Assembly: GCF_000262755.1 (NCBI RefSeq) | Contig: NZ_AFEU01000001.1 | Span: forward strand, 744,001 to 808,000 | From: Bacillus methanolicus PB1 | GTDB lineage: Bacteria > Bacillota > Bacilli > Bacillales > Cytobacillaceae | DNA: 64,000 nucleotides | Reading direction: 5' to 3' | Part shown: in pieces, positions 58,021 through 64,000 of the stretch | How positions within the stretch are numbered: the stretch's first letter is position 1 | Layout of the letters: every line of letters starts with the position of its first letter | Notes under the pieces: generated by a model | Seen by the model: the letters and a program-made list of their open reading frames with translations, nothing else | Database searches by the model: none | What the model was told of the DNA's origin: nothing | Position numbers and translations under genes: made by a program

Positions 58021-58802
58021 TTCCCTGCACCCCTGTATCTTTTTACGCCCGCATTCCATAACAGCACTGATAAACTGAAGAAAACTGCCCCGATGAGAGG
58101 AGTCAAAAAGGAATAAGCATACCATTCCGTTTTCTTAAGAAAATAAGCAGCCGGATAAACACCGACAAAAGCAAACGGGAAGATCCATGTTAAAATAAAA
58201 CGGATTGCGCGATTGTATATATCAACTGGATACCTGCCGTAATTTCCGATATTGTACATCATCGGCATAATCGATGTGTTAGCATCAGCGAAAAAACTTA
58301 TACATGCAATCATGATAAACGTCCCTGCATAAACAAACACTCCGCCGACAACAAACAGAACAAATAAAAGCGGATCATACCAGCTGATTTGCAAATCCAG
58401 CCTTACTCCAGCATAAAACATAACGATAAGCCCGGTTACCGCTCCAAATAAAGATTCAAGTTCAATTCTTTCCAAAATGATCTGAAATAAGCTATGAACG
58501 GGGCGTGTTAAAACTCTGTCAAATTCCCCCTTCACAATGTATCTCTCATTAAAATCCCATATATTGAAGAACGCTGAAAAAATAGCATAAGGCACTAGAA
58601 AAAAACCATAAATAAAGATAATTTCATCTCTGCTCCATCCGTTCAAAAAATCAGTATGCCCAAAAACCACTAAAATAAAAATAAGATTCACAGCTTGGAG
58701 CAATAAATCGGAGATCAACTCAACAAATACATCCACACGGTATTCCAGCCTTGTCTTCATATACTGGGCAACATATTGAAAAAATATCGATACGTAAAAC
58801 AT
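58017..58802 (-). CDS. ABC-2 type permease, subunit 2
   Basis: A 261-aa permease with six helices of the DUF990/ABC-2 type (NDFNERYIVKGEFDRVLTRP-like WDFNERYIVKGEFDRVLTRP is the conserved loop). It is the last gene of a three-gene exporter. GGAGGG precedes ATG 58802. Four bases separate its start from the stop of the preceding permease gene. The substrate is not evident. Confidence 0.88.
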   Translation of the reverse strand: MFYVSIFFQYVAQYMKTRLEYRVDVFVELISDLLLQAVNLIFILVVFGHTDFLNGWSRDEIIFIYGFFLVPYAIFSAFFNIWDFNERYIVKGEFDRVLTRPVHSLFQIILERIELESLFGAVTGLIVMFYAGVRLDLQISWYDPLLFVLFVVGGVFVYAGTFIMIACISFFADANTSIMPMMYNIGNYGRYPVDIYNRAIRFILTWIFPFAFVGVYPAAYFLKKTEWYAYSFLTPLIGAVFFSLSVLLWNAGVKRYRGAGN

Positions 58803-58805
58803 CTG

Positions 58806-59597
58806 TCACCCTCCCTGAATGATGAGTTGTTTTTTCGCAGCAATCCAGAGAATCTGAATTGGAATAATAAGGGCAAGTACCCAAACACCTTGAAAAATTA
58901 ATGCATTGATTGTTTCACTTCTTGAAAAACCTTCAGTGAAAATCATGCTCGGTATATAACTTATTCCTTGAAACGGAAGAAACTTCATGATATCTTGCGC
59001 CCATGCCGGAAAAAAGCTGATCGGCAAAATCAGTCCGGAAAATAAATCTATAACAACCCGTTTTGCCCGAATTAGTCCTGCATTATTGTATAAGAAAAAG
59101 GTAGTAATTCCCGTTAATAAATTGATTTGTGTGTTAATGAAAAAACTTAATATAATTGAGACTGCGAATAAGAACCATATTGACAGGTCAGCAGAAAATT
59201 TAAGCGAAAAAATAACAGATACGATTACCATCCCCGGTATTGAAAAAAAGAACAGACGAAAAATCCCTTCTCCCAATCCCTGCATCGTTTTCATGCCGAG
59301 GTAATGGTAAGGGCGAATCAATTCAATTGCTACTTTCCCTTCTTTAATTTCCATCGCCATTTCGCGGTCAATATTATTAAAATAAAAAGCTCTTGCCATC
59401 CAGGCAATTGCGACATAAGTTGTCATCTGAGCAGCCGACAGACCTTCTATATTGCTTTTTCCGCTATATATTGAATTCCAAATAAAAAAATATACTCCTA
59501 TATTAATAGTATAGATCAGAATTCCCGTATAATAATTCGTTCGATAGGCCAGCATCATTAAAAATCGAATACGTATCATTTCCAAATATTTTTCCAT
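58806..59597 (-). CDS. ABC-2 type permease, subunit 1
   Basis: A 263-aa permease with six helices, paired with the other permease. The conserved cytosolic segment is REMAMEIKEGKVAIELIRPY, corresponding to the same loop in subunit 2. GAGGAGAAGG stands before ATG 59597; the ATP-binding gene ends 11 nt before it. Confidence 0.88.
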   Translation of the reverse strand: MEKYLEMIRIRFLMMLAYRTNYYTGILIYTINIGVYFFIWNSIYSGKSNIEGLSAAQMTTYVAIAWMARAFYFNNIDREMAMEIKEGKVAIELIRPYHYLGMKTMQGLGEGIFRLFFFSIPGMVIVSVIFSLKFSADLSIWFLFAVSIILSFFINTQINLLTGITTFFLYNNAGLIRAKRVVIDLFSGLILPISFFPAWAQDIMKFLPFQGISYIPSMIFTEGFSRSETINALIFQGVWVLALIIPIQILWIAAKKQLIIQGG

Positions 59598-59608
59598 TGA
59601 CCTTCTCC

Positions 59609-60616
59609 TCACAAAATGCCTCTTTCATAAATATTACGAATTATTTCTTCCGTCGATACTTCATTTACTTTAATATCTTTAATCTTATAGGAAGAAACAA
59701 CAATAGAAATTAGTTGCGAAACTTTGTCATCGTTGTCTTCTATATGTGCAATAAAGATTCGATCTTTCTCATCTTTACTCCACTTAGCACCCAAGCCGGA
59801 AGTCAGCCTTTCTAAATCGAGAAGTTGTGCTTCTTCAATAAATTGGAACTGAATTTCCTTTCCCTCTCCCCACTGATCTTTAAGATTTCTTAACGAGCCG
59901 TCATAAATGATTCGGCCTTCATCCAGCATAATAACCCGCTCACACAAGGCTTCTATATCAGAAAGGTCATGGGTTGTGAGCAATATCGTAGTATTGTATT
60001 TTTTATTTATCTCCTTTAAAAATTCGCGAATCTTTAATTTAACAAGAACATCCAGACCGATTGTCGGTTCATCCAAAAATAATAGCGGGGGATTATGGAT
60101 CAAGGCAGCGGCCAATTCGCAGCGCATTCTTTGCCCCAGGGACAGCTTGCGAACAGGCTTGTCCAATAACGGTTCGATATCCAACGATTTTATGACATGA
60201 TCCATATGTTCGTTATATTGTGCATCTGAAACTTTATAAACTTTTTTTAAAAGCCGGAACGATTCCTGAACAGCGATATCCCACCATAATTGTGATCGCT
60301 GACCAAATACAACTCCAATTGTTTGGACAAATTTTTCCCTCTCTTTATGCGGATCCATTCCGTTGACAGAAACCATTCCAGAAGTCGGGGTTAATATCCC
60401 TGTAAGCATTTTAATTGTCGTCGATTTGCCGGCCCCGTTTTCCCCGATGTAGCCAACCATTTCTCCTTGTTTCACTCGAAAACTGATATTATTTACAGCT
60501 GGAACGATTTTATAATTTCTTGTAAAGAGGTCACGAAAAGCACCCTTCAGTCCACTCCGGCTTGAGTAAGCTTTAAATTCTTTGCGTAAATTGCGAACTA
60601 CAATCACATCATCCAT
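59609..60616 (-). CDS. ABC transporter ATP-binding protein
   Basis: A 335-aa ATPase: Walker A GENGAGKSTTIKML, signature LSLGQRMRCELAAALIHNP, Walker B LLFLDEPTIGLD and H-loop TTHDLSDIEALCE. The C-terminal 100 residues are the accessory domain common in ABC-2 exporters. It drives the two permeases downstream. AGGAGG precedes ATG 60616. Efflux of a hydrophobic compound is likely, but the substrate is unknown. Confidence 0.93.
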   Translation of the reverse strand: MDDVIVVRNLRKEFKAYSSRSGLKGAFRDLFTRNYKIVPAVNNISFRVKQGEMVGYIGENGAGKSTTIKMLTGILTPTSGMVSVNGMDPHKEREKFVQTIGVVFGQRSQLWWDIAVQESFRLLKKVYKVSDAQYNEHMDHVIKSLDIEPLLDKPVRKLSLGQRMRCELAAALIHNPPLLFLDEPTIGLDVLVKLKIREFLKEINKKYNTTILLTTHDLSDIEALCERVIMLDEGRIIYDGSLRNLKDQWGEGKEIQFQFIEEAQLLDLERLTSGLGAKWSKDEKDRIFIAHIEDNDDKVSQLISIVVSSYKIKDIKVNEVSTEEIIRNIYERGIL

Positions 60617-60772
60617 TGTATTTCCTCCTGCCTTTAAAATTCCTAAGAAAAAAGTTTACTCTATCGAGCCAATGAAGACAAATTCCATGCATCATCCCGT
60701 AAAGTGAATAAATCATTCATATATGAAAAACATGATAAAATGGAGTTGCAGCAATATTTGAGGAGGCATAGT

Positions 60773-62068
60773 ATGCAATTTATTAAATCTCAACAATTAC
60801 ATAAAGAAGCATTAGAACATATAGTTGGAGGTGTTAACAGTCCCTCGCGTTCATTTAAAGCTGTCGGCGGCGGTGCACCTGTTGTCATGGAGCGGGCAAA
60901 AGGAGCTTATTTTTGGGACGTCGACGGAAACAAATACATTGATTACTTGGCCGCATATGGTCCGATTATTGCCGGGCATGCCCATCCACACATTTCGGTA
61001 GCAATAAAAAAGGCAGCTGAAACGGGTGTTCTTTACGGCACGCCTACACCTCATGAAGTGAAATTCGCAAAAATGCTGAAAGAAGCGATGCCCGGGCTGG
61101 AAAAAGTCCGCTTTGTCAATTCAGGAACGGAAGCGGTTATGACAACCATTCGTGTGGCAAGAGCCTATACCGGAAGAGATAAAATTATTAAATTTGCCGG
61201 GTGTTATCACGGCCACTCTGACCTTGTGCTTGTTGCGGCAGGCTCAGGGCCTTCAACATTAGGCACTCCCGACTCTGCAGGGGTTCCAAAAAGCATTGCC
61301 CAGGAAGTAATTACCGTACCTTTTAATGACATTGAACCGTTTAAACAAGCGCTGGAAAAATGGGGAGATCAGGTTGCTGCAGTATTAGTGGAGCCGATTG
61401 TCGGCAACTTTGGAATTGTTGAACCAAAACCGGGTTTTCTTGAAACAGTGAATGAACTGACACATAGGGCAGGTGCACTAGTTATTTACGATGAAGTTAT
61501 AACAGCTTTCCGCTTCATGTATGGAGGCGCACAAGATATGCTAGGTATTAAACCTGATTTAACTGCACTCGGAAAAATTATCGGCGGAGGGCTGCCAATC
61601 GGAGCATATGGCGGAAAAAAAGAAATCATGGAAAAAGTTGCTCCACTTGGCCCTGCCTATCAGGCCGGAACAATGGCCGGCAACCCGGCATCTATTTTAT
61701 CAGGTATCGCTTGTCTTGAAGTTTTGCAACAGGAAGGAGTTTATGAACACTTAGACCGGCTTGGAGCAATGCTTGAAGAAGGCATATTATCTGCAGCAAA
61801 AGAACATGGAATTCCGATCACAATAAATCGTCTTAAAGGCGCATTAACGGTTTATTTTACAAATGAAAAGGTTGAAAACTATGAACAAGCCGAAAACACT
61901 GATGGTGAAACGTTCGCAAAGTTCTTCAAGTTAATGCTTAAACAAGGCATAAACCTTGCTCCTTCAAAATATGAGGCATGGTTTATTACACTCGCTCACA
62001 ATGAAGAAGATATTAAAACGACAATTCATGCAGTTCAAAATGCTTTTTATTCATTAGCAAACAATTAA
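60773..62068 (+). CDS. gsaB: glutamate-1-semialdehyde 2,1-aminomutase
   Basis: A 431-aa PLP enzyme that makes 5-aminolevulinate from glutamate-1-semialdehyde for heme synthesis. The PLP Lys is in [19 protein letters not shown]; other markers are [16 protein letters not shown] and [17 protein letters not shown]. Bacillus has two paralogues (hemL, gsaB); the position near perR and bcp identifies gsaB. GGAGG precedes ATG 60773; the frame opens at 60704 without a ribosome site. Confidence 0.95.
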   Translation: MQFIKSQQLHKEALEHIVGGVNSPSRSFKAVGGGAPVVMERAKGAYFWDVDGNKYIDYLAAYGPIIAGHAHPHISVAIKKAAETGVLYGTPTPHEVKFAKMLKEAMPGLEKVRFVNSGTEAVMTTIRVARAYTGRDKIIKFAGCYHGHSDLVLVAAGSGPSTLGTPDSAGVPKSIAQEVITVPFNDIEPFKQALEKWGDQVAAVLVEPIVGNFGIVEPKPGFLETVNELTHRAGALVIYDEVITAFRFMYGGAQDMLGIKPDLTALGKIIGGGLPIGAYGGKKEIMEKVAPLGPAYQAGTMAGNPASILSGIACLEVLQQEGVYEHLDRLGAMLEEGILSAAKEHGIPITINRLKGALTVYFTNEKVENYEQAENTDGETFAKFFKLMLKQGINLAPSKYEAWFITLAHNEEDIKTTIHAVQNAFYSLANN

Positions 62069-62416
62069 ATATTCATTTTTTATACATTACAGGGGGACAA
62101 ATAGTCCTCCATCATTTTTATTTTTATTAATGGAATCGATTTCATTTTTGTGTTTACAGGACTTCTTTCCAATTGTACAAACAATTTTACTATCCAAATC
62201 TATGCATAATTATGTTGATTTCCATATATTATCATGATAATATAAATTAAAGTACAATTTTGAAAATTCGTTTCTTTAGTGTATTTTGTCCCCACCATTT
62301 TTTCTACAACTTCCAGCTCTGATTTGAATCTCCTCATTTGATGATTTTTAATAATTCTTACTTAGGAGGTGTACCGGCTTTAGGGAGTTATCCTCCGCAA
62401 ACGAAGCCGACAATCA
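62069..62416. other. 349-bp leader region before the glutamate synthase gene
   Basis: It contains a perfect 18-bp palindrome ATATTATCATGATAATAT (62228-62245), possibly an operator, and a second AGGAGGTG at 62364 with no start codon in reach. No TGTNA-N7-TNACA box was found here by eye. No gene is visible. Confidence 0.5.
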
Positions 62417-64000
62417 ATGACACAGCAATGGAGTCCTTCTGTTTTTAAAGATTTTCATCGCCAAGAACATGATGCCTGCGGTATTGTAGCTTGCATGGAA
62501 AAAAAGAGAATTCCGACAAGAGAAAATATTTACAATTGTATTAATGCTCTCCTTACAATGAATCACCGCGCAGGGTTTATTAACGGCGAGGGCGATGGGG
62601 TAGGAATTCACATTGACATCCCTCGAAAGCTATGGAAGGAAAAATTGCAATTTGCAGGAGCGGACCCTGAACAAGCTGAAAAAGACAATTTTGTCGTCGG
62701 ACATGTATTTATTAATAGAAATACAGATACAACCTCCATTAAAAAAGTACTTTCTTCTAAGCTAGAAGCCTTAAATTTTAAAATTCTATATCAAACGGAT
62801 GAAGTAACGGACTCCTCTGCCCTTGGTCCAATTGCGATTCAGGAAAACCCGGTGTTTTGGCAGTTCGCCTGTTCATCTGACCTTGCCGGCCAGGAATTGT
62901 CGAAAACATTGTTTGAGCTGATTGTTGATTTTGAATTAGATGAGAATGTCCACGTAGCTTCTCTAAGCCAATATCATGCTGTTTACAAAGTAATGGGAGC
63001 AGGCGACATCCTTCCTAAATACTATAAAGATCTGGCGAGCCCCCTTGTTGCTTCAACGATGACTTTAGGGCACAACCGATATTCTACAAATACATTATCG
63101 AGCTTTTTCCGTGTCCAGCCCTTTAGTATACTTGGTCATAACGGAGAAATAAACACCATTGCAAAGCTTCGTGATGAAGCAAGAATGATCGGAGTTCCGC
63201 TTGTGAAAGACGGAAGTGACTCACAAGATTTAAGCCGGACAATTGAAACATTCATTTGCCGTGACGGCTGCTCTCTTTTTGAAGCGATGGACATCTTGTT
63301 CCCTCCGATTATCAATGAAATTAAGGCGTACCCGGAGCATCTTCAAGATTTATACACATATATCCGGGAAGCATGGGGCCATTTTGCCCAAGGACCTGCG
63401 GGTATTATTTCCCGTTTTGGAGATGAAGCTGTTTTCAGCGTAGATGCATTAGGCCTCCGTCCATTATGGATGATCGAAACAGAATCTTCTTACCTGTTTT
63501 CATCAGAGCCGGGGATTATTCCTTCAAGTGAATATGTGAATGACCCTAAACCGCTCGCTCCCGGAGAAAAAGTAGGGCTAAAATGGAACGGCGGCAGTTT
63601 GCAAGTTTTTGAGCAGGTACAATACCAAGAAGAAGTGTATCGCAGTTTTTCCGAAAAAGTAAATCTGGATAATGTACGCAAGAGATTGGTTCCTCCAACT
63701 CTTGAAAAAACAATTATCATGAATTATCCGGATAAAATTCATAACGGACAATATAAAGCATTCGGCTGGGAACGTGACCATGTCCAGCTAATTGAGCAAA
63801 TGGCTGAAAAAGGTGTCGAGCCAATTCGCTCTCTTGGACACGATGCTCCGCTTGCTGCCCTTAATCCCGAACGGAAAAACATAGCTGATTTTATCAAAGA
63901 AAGCGTAGCAGTCGTTACGAACCCCGCCATCGACAGGGAACGGGAAATGGAACATTTTTCTACCCGGACTGTAATCGGCCGGCGGCCGGACCTTTTCAAA
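62417..64000 (+). CDS. gltB: glutamate synthase large subunit, C-terminus outside window
   Basis: The first 528 residues of a class II glutamine amidotransferase-type glutamate synthase, which makes glutamate from glutamine and 2-oxoglutarate. The catalytic Cys is residue 21 in EHDACGIVAC, to be exposed by removal of a short propeptide. Other GATase II markers are NHRAGFINGEGDGVGIHIDI, TLGHNRYSTNT and HNGEINTIAKLRDEA. The full protein is about 1500 aa. ATG 62417 matches the usual start but lacks a close ribosome site. It would assimilate ammonium gained by the island. Confidence 0.93.
   Translation, partial: MTQQWSPSVFKDFHRQEHDACGIVACMEKKRIPTRENIYNCINALLTMNHRAGFINGEGDGVGIHIDIPRKLWKEKLQFAGADPEQAEKDNFVVGHVFINRNTDTTSIKKVLSSKLEALNFKILYQTDEVTDSSALGPIAIQENPVFWQFACSSDLAGQELSKTLFELIVDFELDENVHVASLSQYHAVYKVMGAGDILPKYYKDLASPLVASTMTLGHNRYSTNTLSSFFRVQPFSILGHNGEINTIAKLRDEARMIGVPLVKDGSDSQDLSRTIETFICRDGCSLFEAMDILFPPIINEIKAYPEHLQDLYTYIREAWGHFAQGPAGIISRFGDEAVFSVDALGLRPLWMIETESSYLFSSEPGIIPSSEYVNDPKPLAPGEKVGLKWNGGSLQVFEQVQYQEEVYRSFSEKVNLDNVRKRLVPPTLEKTIIMNYPDKIHNGQYKAFGWERDHVQLIEQMAEKGVEPIRSLGHDAPLAALNPERKNIADFIKESVAVVTNPAIDREREMEHFSTRTVIGRRPDLFK

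Noticed and set aside
62069-62416. Possible T-box or riboswitch in the glutamate synthase leader
   Set aside because: No T-box sequence, specifier arrangement or terminator/antiterminator pair could be seen.

Overview
The window reads as chromosomal DNA of a spore-forming Bacillaceae species close to Bacillus. It carries spoVR, yhdB, pgcA, yhcT/yhcU, yhbH-prkA, yhbB, queG, ygxA, ygzB, perR, bcp and gsaB homologues in Bacillus-like neighbourhoods. It also has one rrn operon followed by tRNAs in the B. subtilis trnD order, AT-rich intergenic DNA and strong GGAGG ribosome binding sites. No species can be assigned from the sequence alone.

Layout. 1-23 kb is housekeeping and sporulation: SpoVR (cut by the window edge), a secreted DUF3889 protein, YhdB, phosphoglucomutase, a BdbC/thioredoxin pair, YhcU/YhcT, a DUF47-Pit phosphate pair, an RND pump, a YtvI-like protein, 3-methyladenine glycosylase, YhbH and PrkA, TrmL, a YhbB-type amidase, QueG, a B3/B4 protein and tRNA-Gly. 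23.4-42.6 kb is an accessory nitrogen-scavenging island bounded by two directly repeated 210-bp elements. 42.6-47.4 kb is a phosphate cluster (propeller protein, pstS, pstC, pstA) with a Pho box but no pstB. 47.7-54.6 kb is 16 tRNAs plus 5S, 23S and 16S rRNA, all on the minus strand with tandem promoters upstream. 54.6-64 kb is ygxA, ygzB, perR, bcp, a K+ channel, a three-gene ABC-2 exporter, gsaB and the start of a glutamate synthase large subunit.

The island. One operon encodes a cupin, a three-part heme-dependent dimethylamine demethylase (PAS-heme DUF3445 subunit, DmmA-family subunit, flavin/2Fe-2S reductase) and an unknown 243-aa protein. A second encodes a copper/topaquinone amine oxidase, a Met/His-rich membrane protein and an ammonium transporter. 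A third has a decayed cupin copy, an acyl-CoA-dehydrogenase-like flavoprotein and a second ammonium transporter. A fourth has a stand-alone FAD synthetase domain and a third ammonium transporter. IclR and AraC regulators sit at the two edges. All four operons have a TGTNA-N7-TNACA box (the GlnR/TnrA consensus) centred about 83 bp upstream of the predicted start point, and three of them share a second conserved element exactly 15 nt further on. My inference is a nitrogen-limitation regulon that strips dimethylamine to methylamine and then ammonia and recovers the ammonium.

Repeats. At least seven 70-90 bp palindromic elements with GGGTCAGACCC-type ends are scattered through the window. Several sit inside the loop of a terminator hairpin whose two arms remain on either side. 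Two IS6-family remnants, an inverted cupin duplication and two gene fragments (AzgA-type permease, aldo/keto reductase) show past rearrangement. An unexplained 265-bp segment splits the otherwise canonical tRNA cluster.
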